A model generated the notes under the pieces. The model saw nothing but the letters and a program-made list of their open reading frames with translations. It made no database searches and was not told the DNA's origin. This document shows, piece by piece, positions 28,312 through 37,831 of a stretch of 64,000 nucleotides of DNA. The first letter of the stretch is position 1, and every line of letters starts with the position of its first letter. Position numbers and translations under genes: made by a program. Origin of the DNA: Lactobacillus sp. PV034 (GTDB lineage Bacteria; Bacillota; Bacilli; Lactobacillales; Lactobacillaceae); the NCBI RefSeq assembly GCF_014522305.1, contig NZ_CP041982.1:873001-937000 (forward strand), in the 5' to 3' direction.

Positions 28312-30558
28312 TTATAGCTTTTTAATAGGAGCAAATGCAGCTAAAAGGCGTTTTATCCCTTTTCCAGAAAAAGCAATATCTAATTCCATATCTTCACCGC
28401 TACCATTTACTTTTACAACTACACCTTTTCCCCAGGCTTTATGTTCTACTTGATCCCCAACTTGCCAGCTTTCTTTATCAGCGCCAACTGCTCCTGCTGG
28501 CTTTTTAGCCGTATAGACTTTAGCATGTGCTCGCTCATTTTGTCTGGCAAAAGGAATGGTTTTAGAGTACGAGCGTGCAGAAACATCAATAATTGTATCT
28601 GTATCCTTATTTAACTTCTCAAGATCCTCATCATCAATTTCATCTAAAAAACGTGAAGGTGGATTATTTTGTGGACGACCATAAAGCATGCGTGAATAGG
28701 CATTAGTTAAGTAAAGCTCTTTTTCTGCCCGAGTAATACCAACATATGCTAAACGACGTTCTTCTTCTAATTCACTATCATCAGTTAAGGCTCGGGATAA
28801 TGGGAAAATTCCCTCTTCCATGCCAATTAAAAAGACAACAGGAAATTCTAGCCCTTTAGCAGCATGCAAGGTCATTAAAGTTACTTGATTATCAGCATTT
28901 TCTAAATCATCTTGATCACTTAATAACGTAACATCAGCCAAAAAATCTTCTAATACTGAAGAATCTTCATCTTCAGGTTCATACTGATCATCGAAGCGCT
29001 TAGTCACCGTTAAAAATTCATCTAAGTTTTCTAAACGACTATCACCTTCAATTGTATGTTCGTTTTTTAAGGCATCAACATAACCAAAATCGTTTAATAT
29101 CTTCTCGGTTAACCCTGTAACGCTATGCTCTTTAGCAAATTTGAATGCTTCTTCAAAATTACTGCCAAATTCTTTCAACGTTGTTCGTGCCCGTCCAGTT
29201 ATTGGTGCTAAATCCAAATTTTGAAATGCTTCTAACATACTAAAATTGTGTTCTTGCGCAAAACTCATAAACTTAGCAATCGTTGTTGGTCCAATTCCGC
29301 GTTTAGGTGTATTAATGATTCTATTTAAACTCATTGAATCAGCTGGATTCGCAATAATTTTTAAATAAGCTAAAATATCACGAATTTCCTTACGGTCATA
29401 AAACTTATGACCACCAACGATTTTATAAGGAATATTTGATTTAACAAGCATTTCTTCAATATTACGAGATTGTGAGTTTGTACGATATAACACCGCAAAG
29501 TCTTTATACTGGAGCTTATTATCTTTTATCTTTTCTTTAATTTTGGAAACAATAAAGTAACCCTCATCGTTACCGCTTTGAGCACGATAATAATTTACCT
29601 TTTTTCCTTCTCCTCTATCAGTCCAAAGCTTTTTAGGTTTACGGTTAAGGTTATTTTTAATAACCGCATTAGCTGCATTTAAAATATGTCCAGTTGAACG
29701 ATAATTTTGCTCTAACATTATTGTTTGAACTTCATCATCTTGATAATCTTGTTCAAAATTCAAAATATTTTCCATGTTGGCACCACGCCAACCATAAATT
29801 GATTGATCAGCATCCCCAACAACACAAATATTTTTATACTGTGCAGCTAATTCATGACACAACTCATATTGCGCTTGATTAGTATCCTGATATTCATCAA
29901 CCATAATATATTGAAATTTATTTTGATAATAATGTAATGTTGCCTTATCTTTTTTAAACAAGACCAATGTCTGCATGATTAAATCATCAAAATCCATAAT
30001 TTGATCACGCTTTAAACTCTTTTGATATTCATGATAAATTTGTGCAGTTATTTTTTCAAAAGGACTTTTTGCTAACTCATCATAAGCTGCCGGAGTAAGT
30101 AAATCATTCTTTGCATTTGAAATTGTGCTTAAAATAGCTCGCGGATCATACATTTTAGGATTTATGTTTAAATCTTTTTCAATTCTCTTAACTAAAGTTA
30201 ATTGTTCACTTGAATCAGCAATTGAAAAATTAGATGAATATCCTATTTTATCTGCATCTCGTCTCAAAATTCGTACACATAAGGCATGAAAGGTTGACAT
30301 CCAAACACTTTCTGCAACTGGTCCAAGTAAATTTTGGACACGCTCTCTCATTTCAGTTGCGGCCTTATTTGTAAACGTAATTGCTAAGATATTCCATGGA
30401 GCTACTCCTTGCTCTTCAATCAAATATGCTATGCGTCGTGTTAAAACGGATGTCTTACCACTTCCGGCACCAGCAACAACTAATAAAGGGCCATTGGTAG
30501 TTTGGACCGCCTTAATTTGTTGTTCATTTAAGTTTTCTAAAATTGAATTTTCACTCAT
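28312..30558 (-). CDS. pcrA: ATP-dependent DNA helicase PcrA (UvrD/Rep)
   Basis: A 748-residue SF1A 3'-5' helicase for repair and rolling-circle replication. Walker A is AGAGSGKTSVLTRRI (30-44), and DEYQDTN, QNYRSTG and VTLMTLHAAKGLEFPVVFLIGMEEGIFP follow. The last 60 residues form the Tudor-like RNA-polymerase-binding end (WQVGDQVEHKAWGKGVVVKVNG). I use the ATG at 30558 with GGAG six bases before; a GTG four codons earlier lies in the ribosome site. It is the first gene of the seven-gene series. Confidence 0.96.
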   Translation of the reverse strand: MSENSILENLNEQQIKAVQTTNGPLLVVAGAGSGKTSVLTRRIAYLIEEQGVAPWNILAITFTNKAATEMRERVQNLLGPVAESVWMSTFHALCVRILRRDADKIGYSSNFSIADSSEQLTLVKRIEKDLNINPKMYDPRAILSTISNAKNDLLTPAAYDELAKSPFEKITAQIYHEYQKSLKRDQIMDFDDLIMQTLVLFKKDKATLHYYQNKFQYIMVDEYQDTNQAQYELCHELAAQYKNICVVGDADQSIYGWRGANMENILNFEQDYQDDEVQTIMLEQNYRSTGHILNAANAVIKNNLNRKPKKLWTDRGEGKKVNYYRAQSGNDEGYFIVSKIKEKIKDNKLQYKDFAVLYRTNSQSRNIEEMLVKSNIPYKIVGGHKFYDRKEIRDILAYLKIIANPADSMSLNRIINTPKRGIGPTTIAKFMSFAQEHNFSMLEAFQNLDLAPITGRARTTLKEFGSNFEEAFKFAKEHSVTGLTEKILNDFGYVDALKNEHTIEGDSRLENLDEFLTVTKRFDDQYEPEDEDSSVLEDFLADVTLLSDQDDLENADNQVTLMTLHAAKGLEFPVVFLIGMEEGIFPLSRALTDDSELEEERRLAYVGITRAEKELYLTNAYSRMLYGRPQNNPPSRFLDEIDDEDLEKLNKDTDTIIDVSARSYSKTIPFARQNERAHAKVYTAKKPAGAVGADKESWQVGDQVEHKAWGKGVVVKVNGSGEDMELDIAFSGKGIKRLLAAFAPIKKL

Positions 30559-30616
30559 TTCGCTCTCCACTAGTTAATAATTCCAGCAATTTTGACTTAT
30601 TAATTATAGCAAAAAA

Positions 30617-30640
30617 GGAGCTAGCTTTTTAGCTAACTCC
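30617..30640 (-). terminator. Terminator of the GH73 operon
   Basis: On the minus strand GGAGTTAGCT pairs with AGCTAGCTCC and is followed by a U tract, just beyond the stop of the GH73 gene. Confidence 0.85.
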
Positions 30641-30641
30641 T

Positions 30642-31241
30642 CTAATTATCATAGTGAGTTAAATTATATTGCTTAATAAGACTAATTAATTTTGTAGCAT
30701 AGGTGGGATCTGTTGCATAACCATCAGCCTGAAGCGCCTTAGCCTGTTCTTCATAATTTTTTGCAGCTAAAACATCTGCATATTGATTCTTATTCCAATT
30801 TGTTCCATTTACAATCAACATCGTATGAGCTTGAATTGAAGCCTCATAAGAATCATATACTTGAAACCTGCCGTGAATAGTTTTCCACCGTCCATTGACA
30901 AATTCTTGTGTTGTTAACACCTTAGATGTAGCTTTATTCACACCCTTAACGCCAAATAAATTATTATATTCCCGCGCTAAAGTACTTTGACCGAAATTAC
31001 TTTCTAAACATGCCTGAGCAATAGTAACACTTGGAAAAAGCCCATATGGTTTATCCTGAGCTTGCGCAATCGGACCAACTATAGAAATAAATTCATCCTT
31101 TGATACATTTTGACCAAGATGTTTAGTATTCTGACTACTATACATTTTCAAGCCAACAAAAAGAATAAATATAATTAAAAAAATTCCAAAAATTTTGAAA
31201 AGTAGAAAATTAAATTTCTTTTTGTAAGATTTTTTTCCCAT
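30642..31241 (-). CDS. Membrane-anchored GH73 endo-beta-N-acetylglucosaminidase
   Basis: A 199-residue protein. After KKSYKKKF, one membrane helix (about 11-33) acts as signal anchor, then a Glucosaminidase (LYZ2/GH73) domain with catalytic Glu80 in ACLESNFGQS and the conserved EYNNLFGVKG and NPTYATKLISLI regions (here DPTYATKL). It should cut peptidoglycan glycan strands. There are no SH3 or LysM repeats, so it is a minimal autolysin. The ATG at 31241 follows the upstream ECF gene stop by two bases, so translation is coupled. Confidence 0.88.
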   Translation of the reverse strand: MGKKSYKKKFNFLLFKIFGIFLIIFILFVGLKMYSSQNTKHLGQNVSKDEFISIVGPIAQAQDKPYGLFPSVTIAQACLESNFGQSTLAREYNNLFGVKGVNKATSKVLTTQEFVNGRWKTIHGRFQVYDSYEASIQAHTMLIVNGTNWNKNQYADVLAAKNYEEQAKALQADGYATDPTYATKLISLIKQYNLTHYDN

Positions 31242-31243
31242 TA

Positions 31244-31861
31244 TCAATTAATTCTCTTGAGTAAATATTTTTTTACTGGTAAGGCAATAAAAGGTGTTAC
31301 AAATCCAGTAAAAATTGCTTCAGTAATCCCATTCATTCCTAAGACGGTTAGTAAAATTCCAATTAATGGAGTTTGATTCTGGTCTTGACCTAAATTATGT
31401 AAAAGAATTCTAGGATCGCGCATAAAGAATAAACTAGTCAATCCAATCACTAGTAAAGTGTTAACAGCCGAAGTAACTAATCCTGCCATCACATAAACAA
31501 AAATTGTTTGACCTCTTTTTTGTAAATTGGCTGCTTGTCCAATCATTCCACCGGCAAATCCAGCAGCTGCCCTAGGAATAATCGCAATAATGGGATTTTG
31601 AAAAAGCATTAAGCTAACTAAATCACCAGGTTGAGTATAAGCTAAAATTAAACTCAAAATACCCCAGACTAATCCCATAGCAGCACCAAATCCTGTTCCT
31701 AGCAATACCCCAGCCAATGCAACGGTTAATGGGATAATTGTTATCGAAGGTAAGCCCGGCAAAATTCGAATATACCCCAAATAGGGTACAAAAGATTGGA
31801 TAATTAATATCGCAATAAAAATAGCCCCAATAGTGATCGTCTGCACTCTTTTTTGTCGCAT
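31244..31861 (-). CDS. ECF transporter S component
   Basis: A 205-residue membrane protein with six hydrophobic segments. RVQTITIGAIFIAILIIQSFVPYLG and the following ITIIPLTVALAGVLLGTGFGAAMGLVWG are typical of substrate-specific ECF subunits of the COG4684 type, some of which are assigned to pantothenate; I cannot fix the substrate. It must borrow the shared EcfAAT module encoded elsewhere. The link to a peptidoglycan hydrolase is unusual and unexplained. Confidence 0.8.
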   Translation of the reverse strand: MRQKRVQTITIGAIFIAILIIQSFVPYLGYIRILPGLPSITIIPLTVALAGVLLGTGFGAAMGLVWGILSLILAYTQPGDLVSLMLFQNPIIAIIPRAAAGFAGGMIGQAANLQKRGQTIFVYVMAGLVTSAVNTLLVIGLTSLFFMRDPRILLHNLGQDQNQTPLIGILLTVLGMNGITEAIFTGFVTPFIALPVKKYLLKRIN

Positions 31862-31895
31862 ATTTTACTCCTTATGTACATTTCTAACAAAAAAA

Positions 31896-31916
31896 GGAAG
31901 CCGTATTTACGACTCC
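31896..31916 (-). terminator. Terminator of tRNA-Leu
   Basis: On the minus strand GGAGTCGT pairs with ACGGCTTCC (with a wobble and a bulge), followed by seven T residues. Confidence 0.65.
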
Positions 31917-31925
31917 CTTAAGTAA

Positions 31926-32011
31926 TGCGGGCGAGAAGACTCGAACTTCCACGATCAAAAAGCGATCACAAGATCCTTAGTCTTGCGCGTCTGCCATTCC
32001 GCCACGCCCGC
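31926..32011 (-). tRNA. tRNA-Leu (anticodon AAG)
   Basis: 86 nt with acceptor GCGGGCG/CGCCCGC and discriminator A. The anticodon loop CTAAGGA gives AAG, the stem is CAAGA/TCTTG, the variable arm is long as in class II tRNA, and CCA is not encoded. Confidence 0.92.
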
Positions 32012-32021
32012 GTTCCTTAAT

Positions 32022-32050
32022 AATATATCAAAGATTCAACTAATTCGCAA
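32022..32050 (-). promoter_or_regulatory. Promoter of tRNA-Leu
   Basis: TTGCGA (plus 32045-32050), a 17-bp spacer and TATATT (plus 32022-32027), ten bases before the tRNA. Confidence 0.5.
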
Positions 32051-32066
32051 ATACAATAATACTTTT

Positions 32067-32525
32067 TTAGTAGCTTTTTTCAATTAAGTTTAATGGTCCA
32101 TGACATTTTCCACACCGATAACGTCTTGTATCAATTCGCCTAACTCTAGGATAAAGTAGATGACAATCCTGACACTGATAAAGATATTTGATCTTTGGTC
32201 TTCTTCGCAAACCAATATCGGGAGTATAACGTGAGCCACCAACTTGTTTTAGTAAGTTTTTAAAATCTGCATCACGATGTCGATATCCTTTGCCGGCTAA
32301 GTGCAAATGATAATGTGTAAGTTCATGCTTAATTATTCCTATTAAATCCTCATGATACTTTTCATCTAAAAAATGTTCATTAACTTCGATATGATGATCT
32401 TGTAAAAAATATCTTCCTCCAGTAGTCCGCATTCGCTTATTAATTTTTACCTTATGAGAAAAGGGACGATGAAAATTCTTAAGTGAAATTTGTTCTACTA
32501 AAATCTGTAAATCATTTTCATTCAT
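32067..32525 (-). CDS. SprT family zinc metalloprotein
   Basis: A 152-residue protein with the metal site HELTHYH (His67, Glu68, His71) and a C-terminal zinc ribbon with Cys118, Cys121, Cys138 and Cys141. Bacterial SprT-like proteins are poorly characterised; the eukaryotic relative Spartan removes DNA-protein crosslinks. I start at the ATG at 32525 because the alignment with family members begins at MNENDLQ and because a longer frame would read through the terminator of the upstream ATPase gene. The ribosome site is weak (GGAA). Confidence 0.88.
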   Translation of the reverse strand: MNENDLQILVEQISLKNFHRPFSHKVKINKRMRTTGGRYFLQDHHIEVNEHFLDEKYHEDLIGIIKHELTHYHLHLAGKGYRHRDADFKNLLKQVGGSRYTPDIGLRRRPKIKYLYQCQDCHLLYPRVRRIDTRRYRCGKCHGPLNLIEKSY

Positions 32526-32550
32526 GTTCCATATTTTAACGCAAAATAAA

Positions 32551-32581
32551 AGAGAGACAAGACAAATTTTCTTATCTCTCT
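32551..32581 (-). terminator. Terminator of the P-type ATPase gene
   Basis: AGAGAGATAAG pairs with CTTGTCTCTCT on the minus strand (one G-T), followed by a T-rich tail. Confidence 0.75.
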
Positions 32582-32587
32582 TCAAAA

Positions 32588-35263
32588 CTATTTATTAGCT
32601 AATTTACGTTGGAAAAACTTAATAATTTCAACAATGAAAATCATCAAGAAACCAGCTACAATTACGACTAACCATTGCATGCCGTCTAATTCATTTACAT
32701 CGAATAATTTGTTTAAGAATGGTAATTCAACGGCTGCCATTACAATAGCTGCACCTAAAATAGCCCAATTAAACCATTTATTCTTTAAAGTTTCCTTACG
32801 GAAAATTGATTGATGAATGTATTTAGAGTTAATAGCATGGAACAATTGAATTAAACCTAAGGTTAAGAAGGCCATTGTTAAAGCATCAGCATGTTGCATA
32901 GTTGGATTATCCACATGCGGTCCAACGTGCAAGCCGAATTGATATGCTCCTAATACTAAAATACCTTCCAAAATACCTTGATAGATAATTGAACTTGCAA
33001 CTCCACCACTAAAGAAGTTTGAATTCTTACCACGTGGTTTACGCTTCATTAAGCCCTTTTCTGCCGGTTCTAAACCAAGCGCAATGGCAGGAAAAGTATC
33101 AGTAACTAAGTTAATCCACAATAATTGAACTGGTTCTAAAATATCCCAGCCAAGCATTGTCATCATAAAGACTGTTAATACTTCACCTACGTTACAACTC
33201 ATTAAATAAAGAATTGCTTTTTGAATATTAGAGAAAACTTTTCTCCCTTGCTTGACGGCTTCAACAATTGTTGCAAAGTTATCATCAGCTAAAACCATAT
33301 CACTAGCACCCTTAGAAACTTCAGTACCAGTAATACCCATACCAATTCCGATATCAGCTTGTTTTAAACTTGGAGCATCATTAACCCCATCACCGGTCAT
33401 TGCAACTATCTTATCATTTGCTTGCCATGCCTTCACAATTCTAACCTTATTTTCAGGTGAAACACGAGCATAAACACTGTAGTCCTTAACGTGCTCAATA
33501 AAGTAATCATCCGATAACTTATCTAATTCAGCTCCAGTTAACACAGCATGACTTTGATCTGGACTTTCTTCTAAAATCCCTAAGCGAGAAGCAATAGCTG
33601 CGGCTGTGATTTGGTGGTCACCAGTAATCATAACTGTTCTAATACCCGCCTTTTTAGCTTCAGCAACGGCGGCTTTTGCTTCTGGACGTTCAGGGTCGAT
33701 CATCCCCACCAAACCAGCAAAGATGAGATCTGATTCAACATTTTCGCTTGTTGGATCGGCATAAGGCTCTGCCACATACTTATAGGCTAGACCTAATACA
33801 CGTAAAGCGCCTTCGGCTAAATCCTTGTTAGTATCAAGAATATTTTGCTTTTGAGCTTCAGTGATTGGACTTACCTGACCATCCTTATCAATTTTTGTAA
33901 CTCGCTTTAATAATTCATCCGGAGCACCTTTAACAGCAACGTAGTATTTGTCCCCAAATTTATTCACAGTGGACATTAATTTACGAATTGAATCAAAAGG
34001 TACTTCTTGAACACGCTTGTATTCATTCAATAAATTCTCTACCTTAATATTTTGATGAAAAGCATATTGAATTAAAGCTGTTTCAGTTGGATCACCTAAA
34101 AGTGCTCCACCATCTTGAATTTGAGTATCATTGGCTAACACCATTGAAAGTAAGGCAGGATTAGTAGCACTAATTTCTTCACTATTATTGTGTAAGGAAG
34201 CATTATAGAAAACTTTTTCAACGGTCATTTGATTTTGGGTCAAAGTACCAGTCTTGTCAGAACAAATGATATCAGTTGCTCCTAAAGTTTCTACAGCAGG
34301 TAACTTTCTTACAATTGCTTTATGCTTAGCCATAGTTTGGGTACCTAAAGCTAAGATAATTGTCACAATTGCCGGTAATCCTTCTGGAATTGCAGCTACC
34401 GCTAATGAAACAGCTACTAAGAACATATCAATCATCAACTTAGAGTTACGTTGAGCAGGATCAGCCTTTAACACTCCGACCACAAATACAATCACACAGA
34501 TTGCCAAAATCATGATGGTAAGAGTTTTACCCAACTGGTTCAAGTTCTTTTGTAATGGGGTAGTTGTTTCATCGGCATTATTAAGCATAGTAGCAATTTT
34601 TCCGACTTCTGTATTCATCCCCGTTTCGGTAACAATACCTTCACCACGCCCATAAGTCACACTTGTATTAGCATAACCCATATTTACACGGTCACCTAAG
34701 GCAACATCATCTTCAGGCAGAGTTTCATTACTCTTTTCTACCGGTACTGATTCACCAGTTAAGGCAGATTCTTCAATCTTCAAACTTTCTGCCACGGTCC
34801 AACGCAAATCAGCCGGAACAATATCCCCAGCCTCTAATAACACAACATCTCCTGGTACAATTTCTGTACTTGAAATTTCTAAAATAACTCCATCTCTACG
34901 TACATGAGCATTAGGAGTAGACATTTCTTTCAAGGCATCAATTGCTGCTTCTGATCTACTTTCTTGGAAAACACCCAAAACAGCATTCAATAAAACAACT
35001 ATTAAAATAATTGCTGCATCTGTCCACTCATTAGCAACAAATCCTGAAAGTAATGCTGCTACGATCAAGACGATAATCATGAAGTCTTTAAACTGATCCA
35101 AAAAGCGAGCTACTAAACTCTTCTTCTTACCTGCAGCTAATTCATTCAGGCCATCTTTTGCTAGTCGCTGTTCAGCTTCTTGCTTAGATAGACCAGTTGC
35201 CGTCGAAGTATGTAACTCCTTTTCTACTTCAGGAATAGATTTATCATAAAATTTCACTAACAT
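32588..35263 (-). CDS. P2-type cation ATPase (Ca2+/Mn2+ exporter, YoaB-like)
   Basis: An 891-residue P-type ATPase. TGESVPVEK marks the actuator domain, PEGLPA (293-298) the ion-binding helix M4 of Ca2+-ATPases, and CSDKTGTLT carries the phosphorylated Asp336. MITGDH and TGDGVNDAPSL follow, then the C-terminal helices. It is like SERCA/PMR1. A yybP-ykoY leader upstream senses Mn2+ in related operons, and the lactococcal YoaB ATPase has the same arrangement, so I infer Mn2+ (or Ca2+) export. The start is the ATG at 35263 with GGAGG; a 19-residue longer frame reads into the leader. Confidence 0.9.
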   Translation of the reverse strand: MLVKFYDKSIPEVEKELHTSTATGLSKQEAEQRLAKDGLNELAAGKKKSLVARFLDQFKDFMIIVLIVAALLSGFVANEWTDAAIILIVVLLNAVLGVFQESRSEAAIDALKEMSTPNAHVRRDGVILEISSTEIVPGDVVLLEAGDIVPADLRWTVAESLKIEESALTGESVPVEKSNETLPEDDVALGDRVNMGYANTSVTYGRGEGIVTETGMNTEVGKIATMLNNADETTTPLQKNLNQLGKTLTIMILAICVIVFVVGVLKADPAQRNSKLMIDMFLVAVSLAVAAIPEGLPAIVTIILALGTQTMAKHKAIVRKLPAVETLGATDIICSDKTGTLTQNQMTVEKVFYNASLHNNSEEISATNPALLSMVLANDTQIQDGGALLGDPTETALIQYAFHQNIKVENLLNEYKRVQEVPFDSIRKLMSTVNKFGDKYYVAVKGAPDELLKRVTKIDKDGQVSPITEAQKQNILDTNKDLAEGALRVLGLAYKYVAEPYADPTSENVESDLIFAGLVGMIDPERPEAKAAVAEAKKAGIRTVMITGDHQITAAAIASRLGILEESPDQSHAVLTGAELDKLSDDYFIEHVKDYSVYARVSPENKVRIVKAWQANDKIVAMTGDGVNDAPSLKQADIGIGMGITGTEVSKGASDMVLADDNFATIVEAVKQGRKVFSNIQKAILYLMSCNVGEVLTVFMMTMLGWDILEPVQLLWINLVTDTFPAIALGLEPAEKGLMKRKPRGKNSNFFSGGVASSIIYQGILEGILVLGAYQFGLHVGPHVDNPTMQHADALTMAFLTLGLIQLFHAINSKYIHQSIFRKETLKNKWFNWAILGAAIVMAAVELPFLNKLFDVNELDGMQWLVVIVAGFLMIFIVEIIKFFQRKLANK

Positions 35264-35282
35264 TTCCTCCGTAACAAAAAAA

Positions 35283-35396
35283 AGACTTATGTCCATCTCT
35301 GGTACATAAGTCTCACTCATTAAGACAAGTCCAGAGAGATAATGCTCTCGGTTGTTGGGCTTGTCGCAATCGCTTGCCGTTACTCCCTTATTACAA
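35283..35396 (-). promoter_or_regulatory. yybP-ykoY (manganese) riboswitch and terminator
   Basis: On the minus strand AAGGGAGTAA begins the aptamer. A long arm GACAAG/CTTGTC encloses the internal loop CCCAACAACC and GAGAG/CTCTC, and GAGTGAGACTT resembles the second conserved loop (GCAAGACCT) of the yybP-ykoY family. An intrinsic terminator, AGACTTATGT (35283-35292) with ACATAAGTCT (35304-35313) plus a U run, is next to the start codon. Mn2+ should relieve termination. The Rfam match (RF00080) is my recognition, not a search result. Confidence 0.8.
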
Positions 35397-35400
35397 TACT

Positions 35401-35430
35401 ATTATATTAAAAATCTAATAAGAGATGCAA
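35401..35430 (-). promoter_or_regulatory. Promoter of the Mn riboswitch/P-type ATPase transcript
   Basis: TTGCAT (plus 35425-35430), an 18-bp spacer and TATAAT (plus 35401-35406), directly after nadE. Confidence 0.65.
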
Positions 35431-35433
35431 GGT

Positions 35434-36264
35434 CTAATTTTTATAAAAATCATCAAAAATAGTTACTGGCAAATGGCGCTTGTGTTCACTCTTTTTCCAC
35501 AATTTTTCAATTTGTTCTGCAGCTTCATCGCTTACTTCACGACCTTCAAGGTAATCATCTACGTCCTGATAAGAAACACCCAAAGCTACTTCATCTGGTA
35601 AAGCAGGACGATCTTCTTCCAAGTCTGCAGTTGGTGCCTTCAAGTAAAGGTGTTCAGGTGCACCAAGTTCTTTAAGCATTGCTTTGCCTTGACGCTTATC
35701 TAAGCGGAATAATGGGGTAATGTCAGCTGCACCATCACCATATTTAGTATAAAAACCAGAGAAGTTTTCGGCAGCATGATCTGTTCCAATTACCGCACCC
35801 TTGTTAGCTCCCGCAATTGCGTATTGAACCACCATTCTTTGGCGCGCTTTGATATTACCTTTATTAAAATCAGTAATCTTTTGACCACTTGCTTCTACAA
35901 CCTTAACCATAGCATCAACTGGTTCTTTAATATTAACAATTAAATCTTGGTCAGGCTTTTGAAAAGCAACCGCATCTGCAGCATCACTAGCATCAGCTTG
36001 AACTCCATACGGAAGACGAACAGCGATAAATTGATAAGAATCATCGCCAGTTTCTTCACGCATTTCTTCAATTGCCATTTGGGCTAATTTTCCAGTTAAA
36101 GTGGAATCTTGTCCGCCTGAAATTCCTAAAACATAGGATTTTAAAAAGGGATTTGCCTTTAAATAATCCTTTAAAAAGTCAATCGACTTTCTAATTTCTT
36201 CTTTAGGATCAATTTCAGGTTTTACTTTTTCATATTCAACGATCTTTTTTTGTAAGGGTCTCAT
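35434..36264 (-). CDS. nadE: Ammonia-dependent NAD+ synthetase
   Basis: A 276-residue enzyme that amidates nicotinate adenine dinucleotide to NAD+. The PP-loop motif SGGQDST is at 49-55, and the later [24 protein letters not shown] is typical. There is no glutaminase domain, so free NH3 is used. It lies 12 bp after pncB, giving a two-gene nicotinate salvage operon (nadD elsewhere). Confidence 0.95.
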   Translation of the reverse strand: MRPLQKKIVEYEKVKPEIDPKEEIRKSIDFLKDYLKANPFLKSYVLGISGGQDSTLTGKLAQMAIEEMREETGDDSYQFIAVRLPYGVQADASDAADAVAFQKPDQDLIVNIKEPVDAMVKVVEASGQKITDFNKGNIKARQRMVVQYAIAGANKGAVIGTDHAAENFSGFYTKYGDGAADITPLFRLDKRQGKAMLKELGAPEHLYLKAPTADLEEDRPALPDEVALGVSYQDVDDYLEGREVSDEAAEQIEKLWKKSEHKRHLPVTIFDDFYKN

Positions 36265-36276
36265 TTTTTACCTTCT

Positions 36277-37737
36277 TTAATTAATATGGGAACGAATTTC
36301 ATTAATTAGATTCATCTTGTGATCATACAATTTTTGTGATAAATCAACCGGATAATCTTGGGGATTTAAGCTCCGTTTATACTCATCCCACAAGCTATCA
36401 AGATTATTAGCCGCAAATTGCTTAATTTCTTGCAAGCTTGGTTCCTTATAAACCTGTTTTCCTTTTTCAAAGATAGGTTGGAGCAATGGACGCGCAGTAA
36501 AGTCAGTAACAACTTTATTAATATAAGTATATTGTGGGTGGAACATAAAGAGTGAATCAAAATTACGTGGATCTTCATCTACTCTTGATACCCAGTCACC
36601 TTCATTTTTCTTTACTTGGTTAGCAGAAATGCGCCAAACTTGCTTCTTACCAGGGGTCGACACCTTCTCAGCATTAGATGAAATCTTTAAGGTATCACGC
36701 ATATTACCATTTTCATCTTCCATTGAAACTAACTTATAGACACCACCCAAAGCTGGTTGATCAAAAGCAGTAATAAGCTTTGTTCCTACGCCCCAAACAT
36801 CAATCCGGGCATGTTGCATTTTTAAGTTTTGGATAGTTTTTTCATCCAAATCATTTGAAGCAAAAATCTTAGCATCTTTAAAGCCGGCATCATCCAATTG
36901 TTTACGAACTTTCTTAGAGATATATGCCATATCGCCAGAATCAATTCGAACGCCTAAGAAATTAATCTTATCACCCATTTCCTTAGCGACTTTAATTGCA
37001 GTAGGAACTCCACTACGCAAAGTATCATAAGTGTCAACCAAGAAAACACAGTCTTTATGAGTTTCAGCATATGCTTTAAACGCTTCATATTCATTGCCAA
37101 AAGCTTGAACTAAAGCGTGGGCATGTGTCCCTGAAACTGGAATACCAAATAATTTACCTGCGCGCACATTACTTGTCGCATCAAAACCACCAATATAGGC
37201 TGCACGCGTACCCCAAATAGCAGCATCTGTTTCTTGAGCTCGACGAGATCCAAATTCCATCAACTTATCGTTGCCAACTGCAACCTTAATTCTAGCAGCC
37301 TTAGTGGCAATCAAGGTTTGGAAATTAATAATATTCAAAAGTGCGGTTTCAACTAATTGTGCTTGTGCTAATGGTCCTTCAATTTGCATAATTGGTTCAT
37401 TAGCAAAGACCAACTCTCCTTCAACAGCCGCTTTAACACTTAGCTTAAGTTTTAAGTTTCTTAAATAATCGATGAAGTCATCATCATAATTTTCTTGTTC
37501 TTTTAAATATTTTAGATCGCTTTCCTTAAAATGTAAGTTATTTAAGTAGTCAATTGCTCGACTCAGACCGGCATTAACCGCATAGCCATTACCAAACGGT
37601 TCTTTTCTAAAAAACAACTCAAAAACAGCATTTCTTTCACTAATGCCCTTTTTAAAATATGTGTACATCATATTAATTTCATACAAATCTGTATGTAAGA
37701 TCAAGGAATCGTCTTGATCGAGTTCTTTGTTTAACAT
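36277..37737 (-). CDS. pncB: Nicotinate phosphoribosyltransferase
   Basis: A 486-residue enzyme that converts nicotinate and PRPP to NaMN, the first step of salvage. LHTDLYEINMMYTYFKKG at the start, FGSRRAQETDAAIWGTRAAYIGG and GTHAHALVQAF are characteristic. The ATG at 37737 has GAGG six bases upstream; a longer frame from 37785 lacks a site. Confidence 0.94.
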   Translation of the reverse strand: MLNKELDQDDSLILHTDLYEINMMYTYFKKGISERNAVFELFFRKEPFGNGYAVNAGLSRAIDYLNNLHFKESDLKYLKEQENYDDDFIDYLRNLKLKLSVKAAVEGELVFANEPIMQIEGPLAQAQLVETALLNIINFQTLIATKAARIKVAVGNDKLMEFGSRRAQETDAAIWGTRAAYIGGFDATSNVRAGKLFGIPVSGTHAHALVQAFGNEYEAFKAYAETHKDCVFLVDTYDTLRSGVPTAIKVAKEMGDKINFLGVRIDSGDMAYISKKVRKQLDDAGFKDAKIFASNDLDEKTIQNLKMQHARIDVWGVGTKLITAFDQPALGGVYKLVSMEDENGNMRDTLKISSNAEKVSTPGKKQVWRISANQVKKNEGDWVSRVDEDPRNFDSLFMFHPQYTYINKVVTDFTARPLLQPIFEKGKQVYKEPSLQEIKQFAANNLDSLWDEYKRSLNPQDYPVDLSQKLYDHKMNLINEIRSHIN

Positions 37738-37803
37738 TTTTTCCTCACATAAATCTAAATTATTCTTGTGTTTAATTATAATCATTTAATCAAATATAGC
37801 AAA

Positions 37804-37831
37804 AAAGCATCGCTAATTTGCGATACTTTTA
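37804..37831 (-). terminator. Terminator at the end of the glycopolymer cluster
   Basis: AAAGTATCGC pairs with GCGATGCTTT on the minus strand, followed by T residues. It overlaps the stop codon of the GT32 gene. Confidence 0.8.
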
